A stretch of 64,000 nt of DNA from Tethya wilhelma (lineage: Eukaryota > Porifera > Demospongiae > Tethyida > Tethyidae). Location: NCBI GenBank assembly GCA_964030475.1, contig CAXIPT010000064.1, positions 39,527-103,526 on the forward strand, in the 5' to 3' direction. Shown piece by piece: positions 10,935 to 21,821 of this stretch. The notes under the pieces are model-generated. The model worked only from the letters and a program-made list of their open reading frames with translations, made no database searches and was not told the DNA's origin. Numbering within the stretch: position 1 is the first letter of the stretch; each line of letters opens with the position of its first letter. Made by a program: the position numbers and the translations under genes.

Positions 10935-11059
10935 TGTAGTGTTAACAGTTTTCATAAAAATCTCAGTACTGTTCATAATACAGAATGAATAGAACTAACA
11001 CATTGTACACACACAGGAAGTTCTACAAATAGCTACAATACAAATTACATCATACTACA
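10935..11059 (-). repeat. Gypsy element 1, 5' LTR (125 bp)
   Basis: Same sequence as 6978-7107 apart from the 5-bp indel. On the minus strand it starts TGTAGTATGATG and ends CACTACA. LTRs this short suggest a compact promoter and polyadenylation region; no clear TATA or AATAAA could be placed with confidence. Confidence 0.93.
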
Positions 11060-11244
11060 GAAATGACCAAAGTGCATGAAAAGTTCAAAACAATCATGTA
11101 TTTGGTTTCATTTACCCATCATAGGAAATACTAGTAAACAAACATGTGTGACAATAGGCCAGATGCATGTAATCACAAAAATTTTGATTAAATTCAATGA
11201 TTGTGTGTGTTTGAGAGAGAGTATACATGTGTGTGATGTATATA

Positions 11245-11510
11245 TTAAAAAAAAAGGTGAACATACCCTGCAGCACATTCACAAGTAGCTGAGCAAATGG
11301 TTGCTAGTTCTCCTTTTCTCCCCAAAGCATGTACACAGTGTACAAACCCTGCTTCATAGAAGGCTTCATCTAACAGAAAACATGATAGTAAGCTGGGTGC
11401 GACACATTCACTTCCATTTGTTGTAATCTCCCAGAAGCCCAATGAGTGTATCCTCGCGCAAGTGCCCTAAAAGCACCCTGGTCACCATAATGGCCCAAAT
11501 GTCCAGCAAG
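11245..11510 (-). pseudogene. SWIM zinc-finger exon fragment (YqaJ-type transposon protein?)
   Basis: On the minus strand one frame reads GHYGDQGAFRALARGYTHWA and a shifted frame continues LGRKGELATICSATCECAAG before a GTATGT donor-like site. The C-x-C-A-A-G ending with the THWASGR block resembles the SWIM zinc finger that precedes a YqaJ exonuclease domain in ISL2EU-type transposon proteins and their relatives. The shift near 11320 and stops show decay. A further minus-strand piece at 11660-11780 (VVDVDGSYVYKKYISLAEAG) may be an upstream exon of the same gene. No complete gene can be assembled here. Confidence 0.5.
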
Positions 11511-11910
11511 GTAAGTATATACCAAACTTACAGTAGGAATATAAATGAAGGGGAAAAATGCAGCAAGTAAACAAATATTAGCATAACTGAAGTGAGATAT
11601 TTTAATGTTTACCTGAGGTCACAAGAGGAATATGAATACCAACGTCTTTACATGTGGCTTCAGAGACCAGTTTTCATTCTGTAAGAGGAAGAGATGGTGG
11701 CCCTGGTCAAGCAACTTGTCGTCCAGCTTCAGCAAGAGAGATGTATTTCTTGTATACATATGATCCATCCACATCAACCACAGAGATGACATCATGTTTG
11801 ACTTGCTGTATTCTATTAACAGGCAGGGTACACAGAAGTATACAACTACAGCTCGTACTTGTAGTGTATGTAACTAGACTCACACTACAATAAATATTGC
11901 ATGCGTACCT
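11511..11910. other. Spacer before the large TIR transposon
   Basis: Apart from the possible coding scrap at 11660-11780 noted with the SWIM fragment, I see no gene or repeat here. Confidence 0.4.
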
Positions 11911-12798
11911 GCTCAGGTGCATTAAGGACTGGGTCAGGCTAAATTTGGACACAAATTGCTGGTTTTTAAGCAAATCTAACAAATACTTATACTGTTATTA
12001 TGAGTTTAATGATTGCTTATAATGAAATTATAAAACATATATTTTCTAATTTAAGCTTATTAGCCCCGCCCACTCACACCTTACGATGGGTGTGGCGCTA
12101 TTTTTACTTATACCTGCAAACGCGGTAATGTTCCCGGACAGCTCAACTTGAATGAATGGGTTTATACTAATCTACACACCTAAAGATAAAATACTACTAC
12201 CACGATTTCGCTGATCAAGTATACTTTTAAAAATATGACTGATAATACATATACTTTAGGTAATTAGTGAAACAAAATGCACACTCACAACTTACATTAT
12301 AACTTTTTATACAAAGTAGAGAAATAAAACTTGTATACACATGATGTGTAAGTCATCCAGACACTCCACGCTACTTTTCTCGAGCTGCAACATTACCGCT
12401 TGGAAACTTGCACTTAAGTCTTCAATTTTGTGCGGACATTGCACTTTTCAGTCTGTGGGTGTGGCAGGTCATAAGTTTATCACATGATGTAATTATTCAA
12501 GTATTTGGCGCGCACAACATAGAGCGCGCGCCAGCTGCTGCAAGCTAGTCTCAGGAAGGATTGAAAGTAAAGATTTTCTCTTTGATGTACAAACTACCAG
12601 AAGGTACACACTAAAACAAAATGTAGCTACAACAATTTACTCAATAAAACTTTTTGCAGCTTAATTGAGCAAGATTGTATTATCAGGGCCGAATGTTGAA
12701 TTGCATCAGTCATATTTTGAGAGCTGTTATCAAGAAGTACACAGGTAAGAAGTACAATTGTTACTAATCCATCCTTATGCTGCCTTGTTTCTGCCTGG

Positions 12799-12805
12799 CC
12801 TTCTT

Positions 12806-12838
<33 letters not shown>

Positions 12839-12869
12839 ACGTCACAGTATGCATGCGTGTGTGTATGTA

Positions 12870-12904
<35 letters not shown>

Positions 12905-12914
12905 ATGCATGCAC
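12799..12914 (+). repeat. CT/GT microsatellite
   Basis: (CT)n followed by (GT)n, a GTATGTATGTATG stretch and a second (GT)n. The homologous tract recurs inverted at 29860-29940 and 34342-34425 in the other copies of the same transposon. Confidence 0.9.
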
Positions 12915-13019
12915 AACTATATACGCATGCATAATGGACTAAAACCTGGAGTATATACATATATATAAGATAAAGGTAATTAAGAATGGTCTATATACTA
13001 TACACTGGCCACACAATAC

Positions 13020-13381
13020 ACAAGTGGTAAAAATTTTTAAAAAATAACCAGTGTAGGAATTGGGCAGTGCGGTAAAAAGTATTGGAACAGGGCATGGTCT
13101 CAATATCGGCACATGACTACTTCATTTTCATTTTTGATCTCTCTTAATGAGGCACAATTTGTCAGAATCCGCAGGATCGTTCAAATATACTGGCCAATCT
13201 TATCACTCAGCTAAGCAATGGAATGAAGTATAGCCAGCATGGATTAGATTATTGGCTAAGACTTGAGTATTAAAAAATGAAGTAGTCATGTGCCGATATT
13301 GAGACCATACCTTGTTCCAATACTTTTTACCGCACTGCCCATTCCTACACTGGTTATTTTTAAAAAATTTTTACCACTTGT
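13020..13381. mobile_element. Foldback MITE, 362 bp, about 105-bp arms
   Basis: The arms are near-perfect inverted repeats: ACAAGTGGTAAAAATTTTTA opens the left, and its complement closes the right. The arms contain the AGTGTAGGAATTGGGCAGTG block and TCTCAATATCGGCACATGAC. Copies at the equivalent place in the other transposon fragments (29384-29748, 31866-32124 cut by an N, 33867-34231) show it inserted before those copies diverged. A cousin lies at 44996-45453. Confidence 0.9.
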
Positions 13382-14231
13382 TAATTCATTCACTTTTTTT
13401 TTCAACAGCACAGTGTGGAGACTATATATTATTATTAACGATTATTATGAGAGAGTGCATGCTTGCAAAATTAAAGCTAGAGTATAGTACTGAACTGCAT
13501 GCATTATAAAGGTAAACTCTGTAACAAGAAGGCGTAAAAGAAGAACAAGCAGCAGAATATGCATGAGATCGAGAGCCCCTAAAAATTGTTGTCCCAAGTT
13601 CTACTCAGTCTGATTCTTTCTGGAAAGAGCATATCATCACAAGCAGTTGATGTTATCTGGATCCCATGTGTACACGACTGTATGTATTCGCGCTGCAACT
13701 AATGAGCATGCGTACTGAATGCCATAGACCACGTGGGTGTAATGACCTTTGAACCCTACTTACAACAAAGATGGCTATACAGTGAGATACAGTTACCAGT
13801 ACTATTATGGCTAGCTTTTGTTTTCTTGACATTTCGGCAGAAAGCGAGTGTAAAAGGCACTACTCCAAATGAAAAAAAGCTACTTTGCAGAGTCAGAACT
13901 ACTTCAATACCTTTTGTTTTCCCGGAAATCGCGTTCAAGTTTATCAGTAAGTGAGAACAAAATAGCGTGGGTGTAGCTTTTGACTAACGCTCTCTACGAG
14001 TGCTTAGGAAAGTATCTGTGAGCTTTAGGCTTTATATTTTGTTTGTAATTAGTCTAAAAGAGCTTATGAGCAAGTTTAAAGCCTATACTTTGTTTTGTTC
14101 GATTTTTATGGTGATAAAACATTTTGTATTGTGTCTATGGGACACCCAGCCCATTCCTACTATACGTACTACCGTACATATGATAGGGCAGGGAAATCTG
14201 ATCAAAACAGAGAGAGAGAGAGAGAGAGATT

Positions 14232-15002
14232 GGGTGAAAAATGAAAAATGGAAATAATAAAAAGGGAGGACTTGTCAACTGATCCTATCCAAGCCTCCGC
14301 TATGGGCAAAAAAAGGGTTTTCCTTGTCAACACATTTTATTGGATAAAATTCATCATACAGAATACATTATACATCTAAATGTTCTTATAGTTCAAGTAG
14401 CTCCAGTATGCCCGGTCATCAGAGAAGTACCCAAACCAATCATCGCATTACCACCAGTTTCGGTCCCTTTGAACTTCCGACTAGTGGTAACCTATGGACA
14501 TGGGCAGGACCACTCCCCTAGGTAGGAGTCCGGGTAGTCCAGTGGTGAAGCATCATTCTTCTGTGTCTCCCAGTATGAAAAGCTAGCCACGTGACTTAAT
14601 TTATCTACTTTGTATGGTACTTTATACATTGTAGTAGGTATCCCAGACAGTTTATCCAAAAAAAAAAAAAAAAAAAAAGAAGGAAAAAACATCTTGACCA
14701 CTGTTACTTTCAGAAGGTAGCGAGTAGACTATGCTTGCAGCTGCTTCAGAACAAAATGGTTGACACTACTTAGGCTCATATATTCCAGCATAGGAATGAG
14801 ACTTGTTCTATTATGGTCTAGACAAAGGCTAAAACCTATTGAATAGTTAACCTCTAAGTCCTTCCTTCTGGGTTAGACACCTAAGCATTTTCACACCACT
14901 TAATGGCATTGCATGTAGATTTGGCTAGGATAAATTTAACCACAAGATAGTACCAGTGTTACATGTGGTGGCCACACACACACACACACACACACATGCT
15001 CA

Positions 15003-15005
<3 letters not shown>
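14232..15005. other. Unidentified 775-bp insertion between GA tracts
   Basis: Copy C of the transposon has one continuous GA/CT tract at 33142-33176. In this copy that tract is split, with about 775 bp between the halves. The interval holds a 20-bp poly-A run near 14658, a (CA)n run at about 14972 and nothing coding. No terminal repeats were found. Confidence 0.55.
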
Positions 15006-15042
<37 letters not shown>

Positions 15043-15089
15043 TGAATTATATATAAATTATACTTTATAGATATACTGGGCATCAACTG

Positions 15090-17091
15090 AAATAATGTAT
15101 GCTGTAACAGCATTGAAGATTAATTGTGGCTTTGGAAGAACTGCGCTAACACCTAAAAACAAAGGATACAAAGGCAGACAAGTTGACAAAGTTTAGAGAT
15201 CCACTAAATTCAAAGAACACTTTCGCAATGTCTCCATTCCTGAAGATCTGTTTGAAACCAACATAAAGAGAGAGTGTAGATTCGACAAGAACTGTGATGC
15301 TATTTTAAACATGTTTGCACAAAAATGGAAAAGGCCACTTAGACAAAATTATGAAGATACATTTTCTCTTCAAAAATGGATAGAAATTCCATGTGAAAAG
15401 CAGCAGAAACACTCAATCTCAAACTGTGATGAATGCAGCCGCACCTTTTTTGATCTTCAGTACGCACTCCCAGTAAGACCACTATATCAACCAGAACCAG
15501 TAGTGACTCTTGACCTGGAACAGATGGAATCTGAAAAACAGGAAGTTCGTACTATCTTGAGAGATCTGGACAACTTATGGACAGAACCATAGCTTTACAA
15601 GTGTCATTCCATCCCTAGCTCCATCATCAAACTTGATTAGGAAAATGACAAGGGTGGAAAAGAAGAAAAAGGACAGACAGATGAAGAGAACAATTTCCAA
15701 GCACATTAGTACACAAATTGGAGAAAACAGTACTATGACTGTACTAGCAGAAGCTGAAAGCATGCTCTCATACAATAGAAAACGCCTAGCCATGTCGTTT
15801 GAAAAACCAGAATGTCCACCCAAAAGACAAAAAAGCCATTCACCATCTGAAACTGGGACCATGACAAAGCACTCGAACTCCTGTCTTCACATCCGTGTGA
15901 CAAGAAGATTAACTGGATCCTGGCAGCACGATCTATTGGCATACCCAGTAGAAATGCCGGCCAAGTTTTGAAGGTACCGTATAGCCGGAAAATTTGGCGA
16001 GAATTAAATTTGGCGGATTGAGCAAACTTTGAATTTGGCAGATTTTAATTTGGCGGAGCGAGCCGATCACGTGCATAATATGCATACGTACGTATATACG
16101 TATACGCACACGCACTAAATATTGGCGAATTTTAATTTGGCGCTACTCAGTCCCATCCGCCAATCCGGCAAATTTAATTCCCCACCAAATTTTCCGGCTA
16201 TACGGTATTTGCCAAAAACAATGGAATTGACTACTTAGGGCTAGAGCAGAGAGAGTCTGAGCCTCCAACACGACTACGCAGGTCACGAAAGAAGCTACCA
16301 GGAGGAGAAATTGCTACACCTGCTCTTCCTACAGTAAGCAAAGTGCTTGAGGAGCGGAAAAAGTTAATTAGTGAATCTGTACTTTCAATAGGAGAGCCTT
16401 GTTCACCGTACGATATTGTCAAAACAATAGTTACATCAGATGGTGACGTTTTAACTGAAACAACTAAAATTTGTGGAAGAAAAATTCCTCTTCATTGGTT
16501 GTGAGAAAAGCTTCTTAAACAGCAGGAAAAGTGCATGCATTTGATGAGTGACAATGAAATTAGTAGTCTCACTGAAGAAGAAGCCCTTTCATTTCTTTCT
16601 CAGATTCACCACAATCCCAAATTGGATGCCACACTTGACGAGCTTCAAAAATTGGTTTCCTCTGTTCAGAGAACAAGATCAATAGCAATATGGCATGATC
16701 ACTCCAAATTTTGAAGCAGGGTTATATTCTATTTGCTATTTGGGTGATCTACGATCCAGCTGTTTTTCTGACTGAAAAAGAGTACAACCAGAAAACCAAG
16801 ATCCACATCAACAACATGCAGACCATCATCGAGCGACCACAAGTGTACATGATAGCTCCAAGTACTTCCTCTCCATCTGATCAGCTATCATTAACAGCAG
16901 ACAGGATTGAGTGCTTACAAGAGTTGTCAGAAAAACCAATTTCAACTTCGAATGGGATTCTCCTGAAAGACACAGTGAGATTCTTTTGTCGGGATAAACC
17001 AGCTCAACAATTTGAGCGAGGGACACAAATTGGAAGGAACTACAAGTGTGGATCATGTGGATGCCATGAAAACACTATGCACAACTTGCCT
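15090..17091 (+). pseudogene. Large TIR transposon protein, copy 1, N-terminal part
   Basis: It corresponds to the N-terminal half of the protein in copy A (25348-28960, minus). It starts near MYAVTALKINCGFG and passes through KWKRPLRQNYEDTFSLQKWI and a lysine-rich VEKKKKDRQMKR. After the MITE insertion at 15977-16205 it resumes with NNGIDYLGLEQRESEPP. It ends at CGSCGCHENTMHNLP at the N. Broken by TAG after DKV (near 15194), TGA after LHWL (16502), several shifts and the MITE. The function is not identified; see the copy A entry. Confidence 0.65.
15975..16207. mobile_element. TA-flanked MITE (229 bp) inserted in a coding exon
   Basis: The element 15977-16205 has exact inverted ends: with the TA, TACCGTATAGCCGGAAAATT at the left and its complement at the right. 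TA is duplicated at 15975-15976 and 16206-16207. Copy A keeps the unoccupied site (complement of 28190-28215), reading GAAGGTATTTGCC. A TA duplication suggests Tc1/mariner mobilisation. Confidence 0.92.
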
Positions 17092-17092
17092 N
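17092..17092. other. Single N, contig junction
   Basis: Coding sequence of copy 1 stops here and unrelated satellite begins on the next base. Three more single Ns (24105, 30013, 32125) behave the same way. Confidence 0.8.
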
Positions 17093-19065
17093 ACTTAGTG
17101 GAAATAATATTGTTGGTGAAAAAAGGTTTCTCAAAGTAGAGATAAAGAAACTATTTTTTTTGTTTGACTATGGACTTGATAATTTTCTAAGACCAAAAAG
17201 TACACTGTTTGCTTTAAACATTTATTTACACTTGAAAACAATTTTTTTTGTTGGTGAAAAACAAAGTTTTATCACGGTAGAAATAAACAACTTAGTTTTT
17301 TTGTATGATCATTGACTTAGAAAATTTTCTAAGACCAAAAAGTACACTTATTGCAGAAAACGTTTATTTAGTTAATTTTTAGCTCAAAGGAAAATTTTTC
17401 GCGAAATTTTACTATTTTGAACTCATGGAACATTCTTTTCGTGTAAAAATATTATCAGTGAAAAACAAAGTTTTCTCACAGTAGAGATAAAGAACTTAGT
17501 TTTTTTTGTGTGACTATCACTTAGAAAATTTTCTAAAATCAAAAAGTACTCTTTTTGAAAAAACGTTTATTTTGACATGAAAAATATTTTTTGCTCAAAA
17601 CAAACACTTTGGGGAAATTTTACTTTTTAGAACGCATGAAACATTTTCTTAGTGGAAATAACATTGTTGTGCAAAAACAAAGTTTTCTTATGGTAGAGAT
17701 AAAGAACTTAGTTTTTTTGTGTGACTAAGGACTTAGAAAATTTCCTAAGACCAAAAAAATACACTTTGTTAAAAAACGTTTATTTTGACTTAAAAACAAT
17801 TTTTAGAACAAAAGAAACACTTTGGTGAAATTTTACTTTTTTCAACACATGAAACATTTTGTTAGTGAAAATAATATATTTGGTGAAACACAAAGTTTTC
17901 TCTCGGTAGAGATAAAGAACTTAGTTTTTTTGTGTGACTATGTACTTAAAAAAATTTAAATGACAAAAAAAATACACTTTTTGAAAAAAAACGTTTATTT
18001 TGACTTGAAAACAATTTTTAACTCAAAAGAAACACTTTTGTGAAATTTTTGCTTTTTTCAACACACGGAATATTCTCTTTGTGTAAATAATATTGTTGGT
18101 GAAAAACAAAGATTTCTCACGGTAGAGATAAAGAACTTAGTTTATTTGTGTGACTGTGGATTTAGAAAATTTTCTAAGACCAAAAAGTACACTTTTGGCA
18201 AAAAAAGTTTATTTAGACTTGAAAACAATTTTTAGCTCCAAAATAACACTTTTATAAAAATTAACAGTGAAAAACAAAGTTTCCTCACAGTAGAGATAAA
18301 GAACTTAGTTATTTTCTGTGACTATCACTTAGAAAATTTTCTAAGACTAAATAGAGTACCCTTTTTGCAAAAAACGTTTATTTAGACTGAAAACAATTTT
18401 ACTTTTTTGAACTCATGGAACCTTTTCGTGTAAACAAATACTATCAGTGAAAAACAAAGTTTTCTCACAGTAGAGATAAATTTTTGCGTGACTATGGACT
18501 TAGGAAACTTTCTAAGACCAAAAAGTACAATTTTTGCTTAAAACATTTATTTACACTTGAAAACAATTTTTAGCTCAAAAGAAACACTTTGACGAAATTT
18601 TACTCTTTTCAACTCATTGAACATTCTCTTAGTGTAAATAACGTTGTGGGTGAAAAACAAAGTTTTCTCACAGGAGAGAAAAAGAACTTTTTTTTTTGTG
18701 TGATTATGAACCTTGAAAATTTTCTAAAAAATAAAAAAAGTTTATTTTTACTTGAAAACAATATTTTGCTCAAAAGAAATACTTTGGTGAAATTTTACTT
18801 TTTTCAACGCATGGAACATTCTGTTCGTGTAAATAGCATTACCAAGGGAAAAAATAGTTTTCTCACGGTTGAAATAAAGAACTTACGTGTGACTAATGAC
18901 TTAGAAAATTTTCTAAGTCCAAAAATTACAACTTTTACAAAAAAAGTTTATTTTGATTTAAAAACAATTTTCAGCTTAAAAGAAACACTCTGCTGAAATT
19001 TTACTTTTTTCCACACATGGAAAATTCTATTGGTGTTAATAACATTGTTAGTGAAAAAAAAATAC
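17093..19065 (+). repeat. Satellite array, period about 210 bp, 9-10 divergent units
   Basis: Each unit carries, in order, GTGAAAAACAAAGTTTTCTC, GTAGAGATAAAGAACTTAGT, ACTTAGAAAATTTTCTAAGA, an AAACGTTTATTT block, TTTAGCTCAAAAGAAACACT and a TTTTTTCAACNCATGAAACA block. Unit starts fall near 17248, 17457, 17668, 17880, 18097 and so on, with one shortened unit at about 18263. The ACTTAGAAAATTTTCTAAG core is a palindrome. Related pieces: 1-205 and, inverted, 20210-20385. No coding function is supported. Confidence 0.9.
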
Positions 19066-19800
19066 AGTAACTAAAGTAGCGGTAAGTTGACTTCTTCCAT
19101 TCCCTAGTCTAGGTTACTTAGATACAGTAACTAAGGTAGCGCATGATCTAAACCACATAGACACTGTTTAGTAGGCTTCCATGAATGCCTCAGGCCGCGT
19201 ATAACCCTCGCTGTGCTCGGGATTCTACGAATCGCCCTTCGGCCTTCTAAATCACGTAGAAACCTACTAAACAGTGTCTATCTATTATTTAGAAGCTGAT
19301 TCTTGAACGAATGAACTTCGTTTTTTCCGGTACAGTCGCTTTTGCTATCGGTTTTTAGCACCTCTCATTGAGTAGTTAGATACAAGGCAAAAAGTTCCTC
19401 CTCCATATGGCCGCCATTAATTTCTACACTCATGCATAATTCATTAGCTTTTAGAACATTCGAATTGACAACCCTTTCCACACATAAAAGTGTGCATTAT
19501 TTGGAACTAAATGCACTGAAGTTGCCTGGAACTATTTTGTGATACCTGGTTGCTCTTCTTAAGAGATGAATCAGGACTTTGATTATCTTAACATATAGAA
19601 AGACAATTAAATCTTATGATACAACTCCTGCCTCCAAATGTCTGAGATGTGTGTTTCACTTCAGTATCAAGCAGGCTACACAACTTGTGACCGTCTTCAA
19701 GTACCAGCTCACAGTGAGTCTGGCTTGCCAGACTACTAGCTCAGTAGCTAGCTACACACACCAACTCAAATGTAATTTGTAGAAATATGGAAAAATGAGA
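19066..19800. other. Repeat-derived spacer with an 18-bp inverted repeat
   Basis: TAGACACTGTTTAGTAGG at 19158-19175 pairs with its complement at 19263-19280. The stretch at about 19283-19385 is a diverged inverted relative of 36375-36475 (both hold TCTTGAACGAAT and a TCGCTTTTG..ATCGGTTTT phrase). CAGTAACTAA-GTAGCG occurs twice, near 19068 and 19124. No gene seen. Confidence 0.55.
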
Positions 19801-19802
19801 AC

Positions 19803-20077
19803 AAACAAGTAAAAAAAAAAACATTGGAAATGTAATGAGACACAGGAATGGCAAAATCGTAAAAATAACGCAAAGAAGATGGAATGGCTGTTAAGAGTGT
19901 GTAAGGAATTCTTCCTGTGGGCAAAATAAGAGACTCAATAAGGAGATTGTTAAATGCAGCCCATACAGGAAGAATTCTGCACACACTCTTAACAGCCATT
20001 CCATCTTGTTTGTGTTCTTTTTACGATTTTGCCATTCCTGTGTCTCATTACATTTCCAATGTTTTTTTTTTACTTGT
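19803..20077. mobile_element. Foldback MITE with arms of about 118 bp
   Basis: The left arm (AACATTGGAAATGTAATGAG, ACACAGGAATGGCAAAATCG, GATGGAATGGCTGTTAAGAG) repeats inverted in the right arm ending near 20077. The loop is about 35 bp. It directly abuts the 3' end fragment of a TTAA element. A partial relative lies at about 36265-36335. Confidence 0.88.
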
Positions 20078-20209
20078 ATAAAAAGCTTTGCCTGATCTTT
20101 ACTTGTAGAAGAAAGACAAAAAGAAGGCGTAGCTACTAAAAATTTAAAATTTTAATTCCGCAATATGACGTCATTCACTTAAAAAAGAATTTAGCGTATA
20201 ATCGATTAA
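20078..20209 (+). mobile_element. 3' terminal fragment of a TTAA element
   Basis: Matches 4356-4487: TATAAAAAGCTTTGCCT, GAAGGCGTAGCTACTAAAAA and the end AGCGTATAATCGATTAA with TTAA at 20206-20209. Only the last 128 bp are present. It faces the larger copy at 20386-21976. Confidence 0.85.
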
Positions 20210-20385
20210 AGGCAAAATAAACGTTTTTTTTCAAAAGTGTATTTTTACTTACAGAAAATTTTTTAATAGTCAGTCAAAAAGACTAATTTCTTTATCTGTA
20301 CTGTGAGAAAACTTTGTTTATCACAAACAATGTTTTTCAACTCAAGATAATGTTCCAAGTGTTGAAAAATTAACTATATTCACAA
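20210..20385 (-). repeat. Inverted unit of the 210-bp satellite family
   Basis: Reverse complement of the phrases in the 17093-19065 array: AAATAAACGTTTTTTTT, CTTTATCTGTACTGTGAGAA and AAACTTTGTTTATCAC. One unit, lying between the two oppositely oriented TTAA element pieces. Confidence 0.8.
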
Positions 20386-20762
20386 AAGATTAGGCAAAGC
20401 TTTTTATATGATGCAGCTAAGCAACAATCAAGCTTACTATACTCCAGGTCTTGTTGCTTAGTGAAGCTTTTGCTAGTAAAAAAAGCCTAACATATGTGAG
20501 GGTGAAATACGATAGAATATAGTCACGCGTGTAAAGCTTTTTTTCCAGCTAGTCAGCAATGCTTATAAAAGCGATGCTATGGCTATATAGCCTAACTATC
20601 CCTGCACCTACGTAGCAAGTTTCAAGCTTATTCTCTGAAGGGTTGTAGAAAAAACGACGATCTAAAGTCGACCATCGTGATCGCAAAGATCGTGACCGTT
20701 AGTCTCCCAATGACGAGTAGCGCCACGCCTTACTAGCAGTTCTAAGTCTGACTTGATATTTT

Positions 20763-21821
20763 GGTGATACATTCAGGATGGGTGGGAACTACATGCGCCT
20801 GTGCTTTGTAGCTTCTACTTTTTGGGTGAGTTTTTATTTTAGTTGTCATTGTCATAGATTTTTATATTTAGGCCTTTATTTGACAGTTTGGTTAAGGTTG
20901 CTAGTTTGCATATCCAGTAATATTCTCTTTGTTTCAACCATGTGTTTAGGTTGTCCTTTCTTAAGTATGGGGGTGCAGTTTCGAGGATTTGAAACTGGAT
21001 ATTTTCTCGTTTGTGGTTGCTATTCTGTATGTGTTTGCCAATGCCAGAACTATTTGATTGTAGGTGTTCAAATATTCTGTATTTGATTGGTCTGGTGGAC
21101 ATTCCAACATATTGAGCTTTACAGTCTCTGTGTGTGCAGGTGGCTAGGTAAATAACATTTTTTGTGTCACAGTTATATTTTGTGTATGGGACAGGCAGGT
21201 TTATCGGGTGTTTGGTTTTATTATAAGTGCTTGTTACAAATGTTTTGGTTGTTAGGATTTTGCAGGTGAAGCAGTTTTTCTTGCATTTACTGATCGGGTT
21301 TCTGAAATGTTTTAGTTTTTCTTGAAAAAGGTTCAGGGGGTAGTTGTCATCGATAGTAATTGGTTTTGGGTTGTTGTCTGTCTGTTCTGGTGTTGTTTCG
21401 CTATTTTCTGACAGTGGGGCTAGTTTAGCTCTTACTAGTAGGTTCCTTAGTGCTTTGTTTCCTCTGGTTACTATTAAGGGTGGGTTGGGAAATATTTGTG
21501 TGAGAGTTGGGTCTGATTTGATTGATTTCCAGTGTTTTCTGATTATGTTTTTGATTCTTTTGGTGTCATCATTATAAGTTGTAACCAGGAACGTTTGGTT
21601 TAGTCATTTGGGTTTGTTTTTCCTTTTTAGGGTGAGATGTCTGTTGTTGTGTTTAGTTTTGTAAATGGTTTCTTTAGTTTCAGTTGGTGGGTAGCCTCTC
21701 TCGTTGAGTTTGGATATTAGTTTATCCTGCATTTCCTTGAAATTGTCTCTGTTCGAGTTTGTTCTAAGGTATCTCGTTGTTTCGCCGATCATTATGGCTT
21801 TTTTGTTTCTGTTGGGTGATA
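20763..21821 (-). mobile_element. 5'-truncated Penelope-like retroelement, GGTGATA duplication
   Basis: The inserted DNA is 20770-21814, flanked by the direct repeat GGTGATA (20763-20769 and 21815-21821). It sits inside the TTAA element. The minus strand is coding almost from its first base, so the 5' part (most of the reverse transcriptase) was lost at insertion, as is usual for this class. Confidence 0.85.
20839..21814 (-). pseudogene. Penelope-like ORF: RT thumb, linker and GIY-YIG nuclease
   Basis: About 325 codons in one minus-strand frame, with a single internal TGA (21604-21606). It opens at the end of the reverse transcriptase: MIGETTRYLRTNSNRDNF, then KLISKLNERGYPP. A linker follows (FLVTTYNDDTKRIKNII), then a cysteine-rich patch (CKKNCFTCK). 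The GIY-YIG endonuclease has NVIYLATC and AQYVGMS as the paired tyrosine motifs, then a conserved arginine region (RPIKYRIFEHLQS) and a late REYYWICKL with the acidic residue. Penelope enzymes prime reverse transcription at nuclease-cut sites. It lacks its RT catalytic core, so it cannot act alone. Confidence 0.88.

Larger units (their letters stand above)
6973..11064 (-). mobile_element. Full-length Ty3/Gypsy LTR retrotransposon with GAAAT target duplication
   Basis: The element is 6978-11059 and is transcribed on the minus strand. Both sides carry GAAAT (6973-6977 and 11060-11064). LTRs begin and end with the inverted pair TGTAGT and ACTACA. Order on the minus strand: LTR, primer site, gag with zinc knuckles, protease, reverse transcriptase, RNase H, integrase, polypurine tract, LTR. 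The LTRs differ only by a 5-bp indel, so the insertion is young, yet the coding part has several frameshifts and a stop. Inference: it was copied in trans by an active relative. Confidence 0.95.
11911..17091 (+). mobile_element. Large TIR transposon, copy 1 (5' portion, cut at an N)
   Basis: The left end CTCAGGTGCATTAAGGACTG is shared, in the same or inverted sense, with 22238, 24111 and 35287. From 11911 the sequence matches the reverse complement of 35287 down to about 32700: same 5' flank, CT/GT microsatellite, foldback MITE and N-terminal coding region. It stops at the N at 17092 in the middle of the protein. Extra insertions here are 14232-15005 (unidentified, between two GA tracts) and the TA-MITE at 15977-16205. 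The superfamily is not recognised. Confidence 0.8.

Noticed and set aside
12627..12968. His-Thr and Cys-Val ORFs over CA/GT microsatellites (also 23095-23409, 24989-25301, 29822-30019, 37031-37323)
   Set aside because: Low-complexity dinucleotide translation.
21344..21577. Plus-strand hydrophobic ORF
   Set aside because: Antisense shadow of the Penelope-like coding region.
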